DNA from: Pararge aegeria
Taxonomy: Eukaryota; Arthropoda; Insecta; Lepidoptera; Nymphalidae
Reading direction: 5' to 3'
Length of the DNA: 64,000 nt
Assembly: GCF_905163445.1 (NCBI RefSeq)
Contig: NC_053195.1
Span: forward strand, 8,236,501-8,300,500
The position numbers and the translations under genes were made by a program. Of the stretch, positions 1-10,213 are shown one piece after another (position 1 is the first letter of the stretch; each line of letters opens with the position of its first letter). The notes beneath the pieces are model-generated. The model did not search any database, had not been told where the DNA came from, and saw only the letters and a program-made list of their open reading frames with translations.

Positions 1-489
1 AGCCGAGATTGTAAGTCTTATAAATGAACATATATTGGCAGTGTAAAATAGGTACGAAAGTATAAACTTTTACAGTTTGCGCTTTGATACGTTCTTAAAT
101 AAAGCTCAAACACAAGCGAGGTGATTTTCAACGGAACGTTTACATGGCGTCTTCCTTTGAAATTTTCACTCGGTTTTCATAAAACCTTACATTCTCCCCA
201 CGTTGGAAAATAACCTTTATAACTAAGGAGTTAAGGTTTATGAACTTTATCTCTTCAGATAGTGATGTATCTGTGTATCCAAGGCATGTTTAAGTCTGTA
301 TAGCTCAGGTAAGAAACAGACCCTCCAAACGGTAAATATGAACCACGGAACTGCCATAATAAAGCTACAGAAGTCTGGTTGTTTTAAGGTAGAACAGATT
401 TAATTTGTTTTTCTAGTAATACCTAATTGCGGACCAAGCCATAGCCTACCTGATGTTAAGCGCAAAACCATCGCCTTTATACAGAGTAA
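1..489. other. No recognisable feature
   Basis: AT-rich sequence. I see no splice-bounded exon, repeat end or RNA gene here. Confidence 0.4.
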
Positions 490-672
490 CAATTCGCAGG
501 GCATACAAGGAATACAGGTTGGCCTGTGTCAAGCAACCTGATGCGTAGGTGTTAACCCAAATGTGCTTGTAAGTTCAGACTGGAAAACAGCAGTGTTACT
601 TGGTGGAAGAAAATAGCATGGCGATAGTAGGTGCGTACCTACTTTCCCGGGCGAGCTCTGACACGAAATAAA
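490..672 (+). repeat. Interspersed repeat family F, copy 1
   Basis: This matches the blocks at 38090-38220 and 46425-46640. Shared words in the same order are a 'GTAGGTGTTAA' core, a '...GACTGGAAAACAGCA' or 'GACCGAAACATAG' block, an 'AGAAATA' block and a closing 'CGAGCTCTGACAC' or 'CGAGCTCTGTCAC'. The copies are diverged, so this is old mobile-element debris. The class cannot be decided from the sequence; I recall the family from other butterfly genomes. Orientation is by convention only. Confidence 0.5.
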
Positions 673-788
673 CCTACCATATCCTACTAAAATTACCGAA
701 CTTGATAACATGTTGAAGAAAATATCACTATTATCCTCATCCTCTAACTAGTCATCATCATCATTCAAAAATTAAAAAAAAAAGATTA

Positions 789-880
789 TGTCAACCAATC
801 GACGTCCACTGCTGGACAAAGGTCTTTTGTAGGGAGTTCCACAATACACGGTCCTGGGCCACTCTAACTAGTGCTGGACA
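789..880 (-). mobile_element. RTE-type LINE 3' end (relic)
   Basis: Read on the - strand, the fragment encodes VAQDRVLWNSLQKTFVQQW followed by TSIG and a stop. This is the characteristic C-terminus of lepidopteran RTE-clade reverse transcriptases (A-x-DR-x2-W-x2-L-x3-[FY]-x-Q-x-WTS). Only about 90 bp remain, so it is a severely 5'-truncated copy. A second copy, on the + strand, is at 57042-57173. It directly abuts a SINE-B copy in the same orientation. Confidence 0.75.
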
Positions 881-901
881 CATATTAAAGGAGTTTCTCA
901 T

Positions 902-1146
902 AGGCACGGGTCTCCCCACAATAAGAAGGGGTTAAGGCCGTAGTCCACCACGCTAGCCGAGTGCGGATTGGTGGACCCACACATCTTTGAGAACATTATC
1001 GAGAAATCTCAAGCGTGCAGGTTTCCTCACGATCTTTTCCTTCACAGTTGAAGCAAGTGATATTTTATTTGCTTCGTAAAGTTACAGGTTTGTGCTCGGC
1101 CATTCGAACCCGAAGGCGAAGTCTATCGAAGGCTATCACCGCTTCA
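902..1146 (-). mobile_element. SINE-B (tRNA-derived), near full length
   Basis: The reverse complement starts with the tRNA-like head 'CTGAAGCGGTGATAGCC', has a box B-like 'GGTTCGAATGG', and continues into the body shared by all SINE-B copies in this window: 'CACTTGCTTCAACTGTGAAG', a 'CCTGCACGC' block, 'GTCCACCAATCCGCACT' and 'GGTGGACTACGGCCTTAACC'. It is diverged from the copy at 6713-6990, so it is an older insertion. No target-site duplication is visible. Confidence 0.8.
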
Positions 1147-2287
1147 GATTATTTGAATAAAAGGATCAAGTAGATTTTATTTATACAGTACAAAAATATA
1201 TATCAATATGTTAAAACACATCAAAATAATTTTTCAAAGCATCTTTTATTTACTACCAGCCATTTAGAAAAATTAATACCAGCGTAACTATCTCCATGTC
1301 TAGACTCTAGACAGATCGGTAATGCGACGTCGTTGCCACTTAGCAAGTTCAAAGCCACAGAATACCTACTACAATTGTGAACTGGCTGTGTATTTTTAGA
1401 CGTTAATTCCTTAGAGTTCAAGATACTTTACTTGAACGTACTCTTAAAATGCACGTTGTATTCACATTCCTAAATTAGTATTAGAACGCACGTCGACTTA
1501 TACGGTAAAAAGTAACATTTACAGTGTGGGGTGTGGAAACGCGCCAGTTGTTTACAAACAGTTTACGGAAATAGATAAAAATACGTTAAATATCTACCCA
1601 GTAAACGTAAAACTGAACGCTTTTGGTTTTCATTTGAAATGTACTTGTTAGAAGCAGCATCAAATTTCCGTATTCTTTGTTTACAAAAATTCTATATCTA
1701 ATGTTATATTTTAATGTTTTTTGTTCAGAAATGTACTTTATTATTATTTTACCAGCCATTTTACAAAAAAATAAATTCATTTATTTTTATTACATGTTTT
1801 TTTTTTTTTTTGTATTTATTACAAGTCCATTACAATGTCATATAGATTACATAATATATTTATAAGTTGATAAATTCCAGTCTATGAATGTGAGAGAGTT
1901 AATGCAGTTTTATTTAGCGATCGTTATTTTTAGATATCAGTGTCTCGGGTATTGAATTCTCATTAAAATAAGAGGGTTCAATTGCCTGTTCTCAGAAGAA
2001 ACTGGATGCTGGTAGTTTATTTTGCATGTTAAATGATAACAATTGATCTGCACACTTGAGACGATGACGATGCTAATGTTGAAGTGGTAGTTTGGTCTAT
2101 AAAAGTATGTATGTATATCTTTTCATTATACGAACTTATTGATATATTTGTTTTATTTAGGTAGTCTGAAATGAAAAATAATTTACGATAGCATAAAAAC
2201 TAAAACTGTATACATTTCTATACAGTCATTTATTGACACCTTTTACTTATAATCAGTAAAAGAATGCCGTAAACCGTTAATCGTTAG
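1147..2287. other. Unannotated AT-rich interval with a poly(T) run
   Basis: No exon or repeat is recognisable. A homopolymer T tract lies at about 1797-1811. Short open frames here look like chance. Confidence 0.4.
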
Positions 2288-2384
2288 TCTGGGAACCCGC
2301 GTGTGCTTTGAAGCAGTGTGGTGGGTGTATGCTCCAAAATTATCTTTCCTTTCAAAGAGGAGGCCTGAGCTCAGTATTAGGGAT
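2288..2384 (+). mobile_element. SINE-C 3' region
   Basis: It contains 'GGAACCCGCGTGTGCTTTG', a 'GTGGTGGGTGTATGCTCC' block and 'AGGAGGCCTGAGCTCAGTA'. The same layout (ACCCGCATTGGAGCAGCGTG, then AGAGGAGGCC, then CCCAGCAGTGGGA) is shared by the copies at 47083-47245, 57460-57590 and 61420-61560. The tRNA-like head is missing. Confidence 0.65.
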
Positions 2385-2922
2385 TAGAATTATATATTAT
2401 TCGGAAAGATATAATGTTTTCTAGAAAAGTTCTAGCCCCTTTAATTCCGCCAACAGGTATATTATCAAACTGTATTGTTGATCTTGACTCTAGAAAAATC
2501 ATAAGACATGAATGTCGAAAATAATAAGAAAAAAAATAATAAAAGGCATATGGCAGTAACTGGAGAAGAACAGATGCCATAAAAAAAAGAATCTGCAATA
2601 AAAAGATCCCAAAGCTTCATATTAGCACGCGCTAATCTCCCGTAAACACCATCTGGACGCAACAGCTGCGCAATTTATAATTAGTCACTGCTGTTTTGTT
2701 GTTAATTTAAAGTGTAGAATCTGGACCTAGAAGTCTTTGTCTTTTTTATCATACACAGAATATATCTAGTAAATACCTTCTGTTAGGACACTAACGTCTG
2801 ATAAGAAATGGTGAAATATAAGGCTGTTTGACCATAACAAAGCGGTAGAATGGGCGTCCGAGGTCTTCTCAATCTTATGATAACTCGATACGCTTCTTGT
2901 TTTATTTATCTATTACTAAGAA

Positions 2923-3018
2923 TTATGAAATTAGCTCTGCGAACAGCAGGAGAATCTCATGCTCTTCGCGGAGCTTAAGCTTAATTTTCATAATATATTA
3001 TGGATTTCCGCAAAGTAA
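2923..3018 (-). repeat. Inverted-repeat element, copy 1
   Basis: The block 'AGCTTAATTTTCATAAT' on the right is mirrored by a slightly shorter complement on the left ('AATTATGAAATTAGCT'), with about 50 bp between. The reverse complement resembles 40652-40755, where the same outer motif 'CCATAATATATTATGAAAA' and the inner 'TTGCGGAGTA' or 'CTCCGCGAAG' words recur. It is probably a small foldback or MITE-type element. Confidence 0.5.
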
Positions 3019-3445
3019 CGACTGCTTCTATCCAATATTACTAAGAACTTTAATAGCTGCAAATTTAACACGACATTTAAAAAACCGGCACCATCGAGCC
3101 ACAAAAAATATCTTTCCTTAATAACAAGTTGTCCAAAACAATTGCATGTAGGTGTACTCTATAAATTATTACTCGTTCAGTACTCATACTCATTTCAAGC
3201 TTTCCGAATGTGCTGTTTTTATGGCAACATTAAAAAATTTAATCAGAACCACATACGGTTTTCTGTATAGCCAAGCTCAAAACGTTTCATATTATGCTTT
3301 CCAACCGAGCCAAATTTGGAGGAGCAAGTATGATAAAACTTGCCAAAAGTGATTAATTGATTTTCTTGCTTTGATTTCTACGAGACATAACGCCTACCCG
3401 TAAAACATTATAAAACTTTATAATTTCTGTTCTTCGATTATTTAT
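3019..3445. other. No recognisable feature
   Basis: AT-rich sequence with open frames of fewer than 75 codons and no splice-site support or homology I recognise. Confidence 0.4.
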
Positions 3446-4238
3446 TACTAGCTTCTGCCCGCGACTTCGTCTGCATGGACTTTAGAATTGGGTCTAAAGC
3501 TTCGCTCGTTAACAATTTTTAATCTTACCACGGGAACTATTTTAGAGATTGGTATGGAAAGTACATGTGCTTTTCCATAGCATAGGTGGCATGCATACCA
3601 AATTTAAAAGCTGTCTACCCGCGACTTAGTTTGCGTGGATTAAGGTTTTTTTTTTCCACGGGAACTCTTTTAGTTCCCAGGAAGCCTATGTTCTTTTTCA
3701 TGTCAAACATGCATGCATGCATGCGACTACATGCATGCCAAATTTCATCCTAATTCTTTCTGCCGTTTTGCGTGATAGAGTAACAAATATCCACACCTTT
3801 ACATTTATAATATTACTAGCTGTTGCCCGCGACTTCGACTGCGTTTGTTTTTTTTTCTGATGTGGCATTCAATTTAGTTGTAGTTCTAAAAAAAAATTAA
3901 GTATTCAGTATCGCTAAGCCTTAAATGATGGGTTTGCTGCTGTCTGCTGAGGAGTTCTGTTCTCTATCTCCAACCACATTCATCAGATTAACACAAAGTT
4001 TGGGCAAAATGAAACACATATTACAACCTCTGTAGTACAAAAATAATTATTTAAATCGGTTATAATTTGTCGGAAAAAGTATCCTATATTACTTCTAACA
4101 CTTCCAAGAATATGTGTACAAGGTTTCATGACGACCGGTTAAATAGTTTTTGCGTGAAAGCGTAACAAACAAACTTACATTGACATTTATAATATTAGTA
4201 GGGATAGGGATAGGGATAGGGCAGTAGGAATAGGGATA
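3446..4238 (+). mobile_element. Three consecutive copies of a LINE-like repeat head, last one with 3' microsatellite
   Basis: The head motif 'CTGCCCGCGACTTCG' or 'TACCCGCGACTTAG' occurs at about 3455, 3615 and 3822. Each is followed by diverged versions of a body containing 'CCACGGGAACT', 'CATGCCAAATTTCAT' and 'GCGTGAAAGCGTAACAAAC'. The third copy ends in 'CATTTATAATATTAGTA', then a short (GGGATA)n tract at 4201-4238. This is the layout of a widespread lepidopteran repeat with a simple-sequence 3' tail. The first two copies stop early, so they are either tandem truncated copies or nested insertions. Confidence 0.65.
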
Positions 4239-4867
4239 TATAGTAGGATAATAATAATAATAATATAGTAAGATTAGTAATCCAAGCGTCTTTTTTGTAT
4301 ATAAGCTAAATCAAAACGTATTCTTTTAGTTTCCAATCATTTTATTATTATGTTAAAGAACTAGAAATAATTAGCAATTTGAGCACTAATAATGTTCAAC
4401 CTAAGACGTTGGTGTTTGGTGGAGTTTTAAGAAATATCTAATGATGAGAAAAAAGATCTATTAAAATATTCTGATTCTTGCGTTAGATGTAGGATTATTC
4501 GTTTATACGCAGGGCACTTTTAAATTCACTTCAATATACTTTAGTATTGTATTGCTTTCACAAAAATCATGATTAATATAATACTCTAAAAATGAATTTC
4601 AAATTCTCGCGAAGTTATTTTACTTCGTCAAAGGTAACAGTGGAACTGGCTATGACATTCGTCTGCACTCTGCACCCACAACCTTTCACCCTTAATCTTA
4701 ACATTCTACGCAGGCTGTTAAACTTCGTTAATAGTTCAAGAGATTTATAGTAAGTCTTTTAATTAGTATCATTAGACATTATTTGTAGCGGCATCTCAAT
4801 AAATAACAAAAAGTATCTAATAGTGTGCGCAACTACCTATAAGAGCATAGTATATTATTTATTATAT
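4239..4867. other. No recognisable feature; short (ATA)n
   Basis: A brief (AAT)n tract follows the GGGATA repeat. Otherwise this is unannotated AT-rich DNA. Confidence 0.4.
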
Positions 4868-4875
4868 ATTTACTA

Positions 4876-5126
4876 AAGGCCGATTGGCGCAGTTTGCAGC
4901 TACCCTGCTTTCTGAGTCCAAGGCCGTGGGTTCGATTCCCACTACTGGAAAATATTTGTGTGATAAGCATGAATGTTTTTCAGTGTCTGGGTATTTATGT
5001 ATATTCTGAGTAATATTATTCATAAAAATATTCATCAATCATCTTAGTACCCATAACACGAGCTACGCTTACTTTGGGGCTAGAAGGCGATATGTGTATT
5101 GTCGTAGTATATTTATTTATTTTATT
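4876..5126 (+). mobile_element. SINE-A, full length, tRNA-derived
   Basis: The head has a box A-like 'TTGGCGCAGTTTGCAGC' and an intact box B 'GGTTCGATTCC' within 'GTGGGTTCGATTCCCAC', the T-arm of a tRNA. The body follows: 'GAATGTTTTTCAGTGTCTGG', 'ATTCATAAAAATATTCATCA', 'ATCTTAGTACCCATAACAC', 'GCTACGCTTACTTTGGGGC'. The flanks carry a short 'ATTTACTA' duplication (4868-4875 and 5127-5134). Related copies are at 7590-7776, 29893-30036 (-) and 57600-57872. It resembles butterfly Metulj-type SINEs, an attribution from memory. It should be transcribed by Pol III through boxes A and B and mobilised by a partner LINE. Confidence 0.85.
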
Positions 5127-5153
5127 ATTTACTATCTTATTACCATTGTAAAA

Positions 5154-5514
5154 ATAGTGATAGCTTAGTGGGCAGAGCTTCAGCCTCCCATTAAGGAGGA
5201 CCGACTCCGATCCCCGGCCAGCACCGCGAACTTTTCATTGTTATGTGCGTTTTAATTTTACTTAGCAATTTAAATATTACTTGAGAAAAAATAGAAAACC
5301 TGCATGCCTGTGAGTTCTCCAAAACGTTGAGAACATTTTGGAGAACTCACGTGTGTGAAGTCTACTAATATGCGATGGACTACCGCCTTTACCCTTCTCA
5401 TTTCTCTGGTGGATAAGTTATAAGGGCCGTAGTCCACCGCCCTAGACTGTAGCCTTTTCATTTATCTCATTCTCAGAGGAGCCCCGAGCTCTATAGTAGG
5501 TAATGATGATGATG
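5154..5514 (+). mobile_element. SINE-B, full length, with an internal inverted duplication
   Basis: The head 'GTGATAGCTTAGTGGGCAGA' (box A-like) and 'CCGACTCCGATCCCC' (box B-like) give a tRNA-like start. The usual SINE-B body and a (GAT)n tail at 5502-5514 follow. Flanks 5139-5153 and 5515-5529 match at 13 of 15 positions (ATTACCATTGTAAAA against ATTACCATAGTAGAA), an aged target-site duplication. The copy is about 80 bp longer than the one at 6713-6990, partly because 5310-5350 is a 15-bp perfect inverted repeat not seen in the other copies. Confidence 0.82.
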
Positions 5515-5529
5515 ATTACCATAGTAGAA

Positions 5530-6349
5530 TGGAAACCATTACGAACTCGAATGAGTCATCTTTGGACGAGCGTCCCTTGCTTCGACAGCTCCTGCGTTCC
5601 ACAGCTCTAAATCAACGATCAATGATGGCAAAGATAACAACGCATTTAAAACATGGCACCATCCGACTTGATAATTAAACAGTAATCATCAACTGACCCG
5701 AATCCTCCCACAATCTTACGGAAATAGATACCCTCGCTTGACATCTGATAGTTTGTTAGTTTACACCAGTGGTTCTGATAAGACAAGAGTAGCCTGCAAC
5801 CGCGAATCTGACTTCCTTCCCCCGTTCCCTTCTCTCTTCTTCGCAAGGGGCGGAACAATTCCCCAGACGTTACCAGGAAAACCTATGACTCTGCTGTAGC
5901 ACAGGAGGCGTGATACACCGTTACATCCCAGACATACACATCCCATCCCTTCCCAGAAGTGAGAAAATAAGTTTTATTACCTAACTCTCCTCTGTGTTTT
6001 ACGCCATTGGTTGCCTAATATAAGATATGGCCGCCAAATTGTAAATTTTCGTTAAAAATAATTATTTACAATTTTTCTATATGTTTATGTGGTGTACAAT
6101 AAAAGTGTATTCATTCATTCACTTATTTCATCAAATTCCCGATTGCATTAAAGAAGAACCTACGAGATGTTAGGTGTGAAGACGCTGAGCCAAGCAACGG
6201 TTGACTCACTCATCAGCAATCAATTGAGACAATAGTGAGGGTAAGGAATCAACAGTAAGTACCTCTGAATGCAACTCAGTCGATTACTGAATATAAAGAA
6301 GTATCAAGTAAGTCGTATCGTTATCTTTACAATCCATAGGTAGGTACTT
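5530..6349. other. Mostly unannotated; possible LINE 3' tail near 6010-6124
   Basis: The stretch 'TATGTTTATGTGGTGTACAA' then 'TAAAAGTGTATTCATTCATTC' at about 6079-6122 looks like the AATAAA-type end and (CATT)n tail of a jockey-like LINE. No coding remnant is convincing upstream. The rest has no recognisable exon. Confidence 0.3.
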
Positions 6350-6474
6350 AATATTATAAAAATGAAGAGTTTGGTTTAAAAACTTCAGCGTAAGAAGCCC
6401 GTTAATTGAGATAAGTTATACACTGTACGACCCATGGTTGTCCCGGGTGAAACCGCGGGGCAAAGCTGGTAAAT
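6350..6474 (-). repeat. Copy of the 'CCCGCGACTTCG' LINE-like repeat
   Basis: The reverse complement begins 'CAGCTTTGCCCCGCGGTTTC' and ends near 'TTTTATAATATTAAGTA', the start and end signatures of the repeat at 3446-4238. It is heavily shortened. Confidence 0.5.
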
Positions 6475-6712
6475 AATATTATGTAATATATATACTAACC
6501 TAACATTAATTGCCAACTTCCTAACGATTCACAACTATGGACTCTTTCAATGTACTATATGACCGTATAAGGCAAGTTGGCTATCGTGGAATGGCTGTTA
6601 TTTTTACCCTTTTAAATAAACTATACACATACACTTCAATGATTATATTCGATGTGGAATCTATAATAAAAACAATAACCGCATACGAAAATAAAACTAA
6701 AGTAAACGGTTC

Positions 6713-6990
6713 GAGTAGGGTCGAGTACGAATCCCAGCACGAACCTCTAACTTTTGTAAGTTATGTGCGTTTTAAGCAATTAAAATATCACTTGCTTCAA
6801 CGGTGAAGGAAAAAATCGTGAGGAAACCTACATGCCTGAGAGTTCTCCATACTGTTCTCAAAGGTATGTGGAGTCCACCAATCCGCACTGGGCCAGCGTG
6901 GTGGACTACGGCCTTAACCCCTCCTCATTATGGGAGGAGAGTGGAGACCCGCACCCTGTAGTCGGCAGGGAATGGGTTGATATGATGATG
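6713..6990 (+). mobile_element. SINE-B with perfect 13-bp target-site duplication
   Basis: The element is bounded by AAGTAAACGGTTC at 6700-6712 and again at 6991-7003. It is slightly 5'-truncated: it starts inside the tRNA-like head, just before box B, then has the standard body 'AACTTTTGTAAGTTATGTGC', 'CACTTGCTTCAACGGTGAAG', 'CCTGAGAGTTCTCC', 'GTCCACCAATCCGCACTGGG', 'GGCCTTAACCCCTCCTC' and ends 'GGTTGATATGATGATG'. The perfect duplication and good match to the family pattern point to a fairly recent LINE-mediated insertion. Confidence 0.9.
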
Positions 6991-7003
6991 AAGTAAACGG
7001 TTC

Positions 7004-7589
7004 ATACCAGTCGAACACTAACTGACTGTAATAAGGTAATATGCTTAATTTTAAACTATAATAATTTACGTGAAAACTGAATCGAAACTTTATATGCAGA
7101 TGTTAAAACTTACGAGTAGCATATTACGGTATAGATTTCATAACAATGTTAGTATTAAAATATGAACGGTTATTTCGTTGCCGCATTGCCTTGTTTCCAT
7201 AGATTTGAATAGCAAATTACGTTTGACCTATATTAGGTGAGGAGTTAAACGCTTTATGCTAACAATGCCAAATATCATACGAAGCAACTAATACTATGAG
7301 AGAGGTTAACATATTTTTAACGGCATTGCATTTAAATACGATTGATTCCTCTGTTAGTGTTGAAATGTTGATGGGCTGTAATCAGTTACCCGATTTTCAT
7401 TTAAAAAGCTAGATAATGTTGAGCAAGTTTAAATATCATCATCATCAATTTATTTTTTTATTGCAATATTCACAACACCACATATGTTATGTGTGGCACA
7501 ACCTAGAAAAAAGGTGCCAGCTCAGCATTGTGCTGCATGCGCCAGTGAGCAAACAGCGCTGATTTTCAGATGGCACCTTGTACCAGGTA
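7004..7589. other. No recognisable feature
   Basis: AT-rich, with CATCAT repeats near 7436-7448. The segment 7515-7580 begins GGTGCC and ends GGCACC but is not a convincing hairpin or tRNA. Confidence 0.35.
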
Positions 7590-7776
7590 ACGATGAGCAT
7601 AAATGTTTTTCAGTGTCTGGCTGTTTATATATATATATTGCTATTTATTTATGTATATTATTCATAAAAATATTCATCAGTCATCTTAGTACCCATAACA
7701 CAAGCTACGCTTACTTAGGGGCTGGATGGCGATGTCTGTGTTGTCGTGGTATATTTATTATTATTTATTTATTGAC
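7590..7776 (+). mobile_element. SINE-A, 5'-truncated
   Basis: Body and tail only: 'GATGAGCATAAATGTTTTTC', an expanded TATATA tract, 'ATTCATAAAAATATTCATCA', 'ATCTTAGTACCCATAACACA', 'GCTACGCTTACTTAGGGGC' and a T/A-rich end. The tRNA-like head is missing. It runs directly into an inverted SINE-B copy, so the two SINEs are tail to tail. Confidence 0.8.
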
Positions 7777-7779
7777 TAA

Positions 7780-8023
7780 ACGGCACGGGCCTCCTCTCAG
7801 AATGAGAAGGGTTTAGACCATAGTCCAGCACGCTAGCCAATTGCGGAGAACTCTCAGTCATACAGGTTACTCCTCGATGTTTTCCTTCACCGTTAAAGCA
7901 TGTGAGATAAAATTGCTTTAATTAAACGCGCACATAACTATGAAAAGTTAGAGGTGCGTGCCGGGGTTCGAACTCGGTCCACGCGAAAGGGAAGCTGAAG
8001 CCTTACCCACTACGCTGTCACCA
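7780..8023 (-). mobile_element. SINE-B, near full length
   Basis: The reverse complement starts 'GGTGACAGCGTAGTGGGTAA' (box A-like) and has box B 'GAGTTCGAACCCCGGCACG'. The body 'AACTTTTCATAGTTATGTGC', 'GCTTTAACGGTGAAGGAAAA' and 'CTGGACTATGG' follows. Part of the usual 'CAATCCGCACTGGGCC' region is collapsed. Confidence 0.8.
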
Positions 8024-8229
8024 ATTCATAACTTAGTGACATATATTTCATAATTTCGATTAAGTGCCCTTAAGTAACTTCCCAACTTAATATGAATACG
8101 AAAAATAAAGTATAAAGTGTCGCAGTAGAAGCAAAGTGCTTGGAAACTTACACATTTATAGATGCCTGAGGGCCAACGTCTTCGAGAACAGTGCGAGGTT
8201 GTTAGATATACTCAAGAAAGCTCTGTCAC

Positions 8230-8601
8230 TCATTTCGAATCAACGTTTAAAAGACCTTTAGAAAGGCCAGAAATAATGGCATAGCTGAGACCGTCAGTGA
8301 AATAACTCAGAGTGTGGATGATAATTAAGGTACGAGTACCAAGGTCTACCAAGGTCTCAAAATAACACACCAAAAAATACTTCGCGTCTGTTCTGAAATC
8401 CCTCAAAATTACCGGCTGGGCATTATCGGTAACAAACCTTGGGACTTCATGTATCATCTGTGCTGATGACGATGATAAATACGTACCGTACCTCGATCCT
8501 ATCTTTTGCATTTTTAGTACGTAATAATGTGTTGCTTGCGGCGCTTTCCTTAATTTCTTAGGCAACCACTTCTCCTTCAGGAAATAAGTAATGGAAGTCA
8601 T
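8230..8601 (-). CDS. Unrecognised 123-codon open frame
   Basis: A true ATG start (reverse complement of 8599-8601) opens a 123-codon frame beginning MTSITYFLKEKW. It has a hydrophobic stretch in its second half (about residues 90-112, LIIIHTLSYFTDGLSYAII) that could be a membrane segment. I see no family motif. An acceptor-like 'CATCAGCACAG' inside the frame raises the option that only the C-terminal two thirds is an exon. It is the longest frame outside the R1 element and has less A+T than its surroundings. Two exon-like segments lie upstream on the same strand (8919-9047, 9346-9387). It may still be chance. Confidence 0.2.
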   Translation of the reverse strand: MTSITYFLKEKWLPKKLRKAPQATHYYVLKMQKIGSRYGTYLSSSSAQMIHEVPRFVTDNAQPVILRDFRTDAKYFLVCYFETLVDLGTRTLIIIHTLSYFTDGLSYAIISGLSKGLLNVDSK

Positions 8602-8918
8602 TACGCTTTATTGAGATTGCTCGTGACCCTTTTACCTTAGAATTAACTGAATTTGGGTCAGCAAAATGGGGCATTAATTATGCCATTAGAGAACTAAAAT
8701 AGGGCTACAAAATGTACCAAAGTTTTGGATATTTGTCTTTCCAAGATATTGCATGTTTCTTCTTGAACGGAACTTTGTCTGTTAAGTTAAATGCACACTG
8801 TTACAAAAACTGTAGATATATAATTGGTGACGAGACGATCATCGATGCTAGACTAAATATTTATTTCGAAGAGTGTGCTTAGGATACTACACATAATCAG
8901 TTTAGTCCCTTTACTTAC

Positions 8919-9047
8919 ATTCCATATCCCATGATGAAATCCCATGGACACAGAGAAGCGCTTTCCTTCGTCTTTTCTGGTATAAGCACAGCAAAGATTT
9001 AAAGAACGTTCTGTTAGGCATTTGCCATCTTTGGTGGGCGAGAAATT
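8919..9047 (-). CDS. Exon-like segment, 43 codons, unrecognised
   Basis: On the - strand a pyrimidine-rich acceptor 'TTTGTGGTTTTCCTAG' is followed by 129 nt open in one frame and then the donor GTAAGT (reverse complement of 8913-8918). The frame is phase 0 at both ends and reads NFSPTKDGKCLTERSLN, LCCAYTRKDEGKRFSV and SMGFHHGIWN. Composition looks protein-like, with three Cys residues. I do not recognise a family. The neighbouring segments 9346-9387 and 8230-8601 could be other exons, but the joints are not proven. Confidence 0.25.
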
Positions 9048-9345
9048 CTAGGAAAACCACAAACAACTATATACTTGTATAAAATTATTCCGATGAAGCA
9101 TAACACACTGTCCTGTATTGTATTGACACAGCAATCTCAGCAGATGCCACCCACTGAGTATTCCTTATAATACTGATCTGACAATGAACTTTAAGAATAC
9201 ACCGAAAAACTCTGCTTCTAAAATGATCCCGATATTTTTAGCAAGTATATAGTAAATATACAGGTACTGCTACATTGGGAAAAGTCGTAAGAGGGAAGTG
9301 AAGTCCCTTCGATCGACAGTAAATACGAAATATCATGGATTTTAC

Positions 9346-9387
9346 CTCTATGAACGCCTCACAGATTACTCTATCTACTACTCTATC
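9346..9387 (-). CDS. Exon-like segment, 14 codons, unrecognised
   Basis: On the - strand 'TTTAGTTCTATTCAG' precedes 42 nt reading DRVVDRVICEAFIE, followed by a GTAAAA donor. It is phase 0 at both ends, so it would join in frame to the segment at 8919-9047. A segment this short can easily arise by chance. Confidence 0.15.
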
Positions 9388-9927
9388 CTGAATAGAACTA
9401 AACTAACAATTTCTTACAAAGCGTTATATAATCTCAACCTACAACGATAGCCTACTGTAAAAGTATTTACCCAATATTCGAGCTCAACATTAATTACACG
9501 TAAGAACTCTGAATTAATAATTTAAACACGGTTCAAATCGCAATCGAGAGTCGTTACTATAGCTACTATTGCAACAACAAAGGGTCTGAAATACAGTGAG
9601 TGTGTAATGTACGTTAAAACAATCACATTTGCAATCGTTACATCTTTGAAATAAGAACTAAAATACAACGAACCCGTACATCTTGATTTGTGTATCAGTA
9701 GCGCAGGATGGGGTTAGCGATAAAAGTGCTTGCAAAGAGTAAAATATTACCGCAACAAAGGCAGTGTGGCAATTAATTTGGATATCTCATTACAATTTCG
9801 TTTTACTGTGGTATTTGTACAATGGAGCTGTTTGAACCTCAAAGCCAAACTCAACTCAAAAGGATCGTTTGGATGCCCTCTGGTTTTAAACATATAGTTG
9901 GCAATAAATTGGAGTTTTATAGAATCC
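9388..9927. other. No recognisable feature
   Basis: AT-rich sequence without repeat ends or splice-bounded frames. Confidence 0.4.
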
Positions 9928-10165
9928 TAGCGGACTCTCGCGACTTCGTCCGCGTATGAGTCTATGAGTATCCTATATGTTGACCCGGAATATCGGCTAC
10001 CACTATACCAAATTTTATTTAAATCCGTCTATAGTTTTCGCGTGATGCCCGGAGACAGACAGACAAAAATTAAATAAAAATCTGTTTTGGACTCAGTATC
10101 GATTATAAAGCACCCCCCGGTCAAAATTTTCAAAATATATTAAATGTACAGAAATCTTCCAGTTT
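9928..10165 (+). repeat. LINE-like repeat with 'CGCGACTTCGTCCGCG' head
   Basis: The head 'GACTCTCGCGACTTCGTCCG' is followed by 'CTATACCAAATTTTATTTAA', 'TTTTCGCGTGATGCCCGGA', 'GACAGACAGACAAAAATTA' and the end block 'GGTCAAAATTTTCAAAATAT'. This is a second lineage of the repeat type at 3446-4238. Confidence 0.6.
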
Positions 10166-10213
10166 AAACCATTAAACCATGTTTAAATAAAGTGCAAATT
10201 ATGCATATTGAAC

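Noticed and set aside
4876..5126. A tRNA gene at the SINE-A head
   Set aside because: Boxes A and B are present, but no acceptor stem closes and the sequence continues into the SINE body shared by other copies.
7484..7816. 110-codon + frame
   Set aside because: More than half lies in the truncated SINE-A and inverted SINE-B; the upstream part has no motif.
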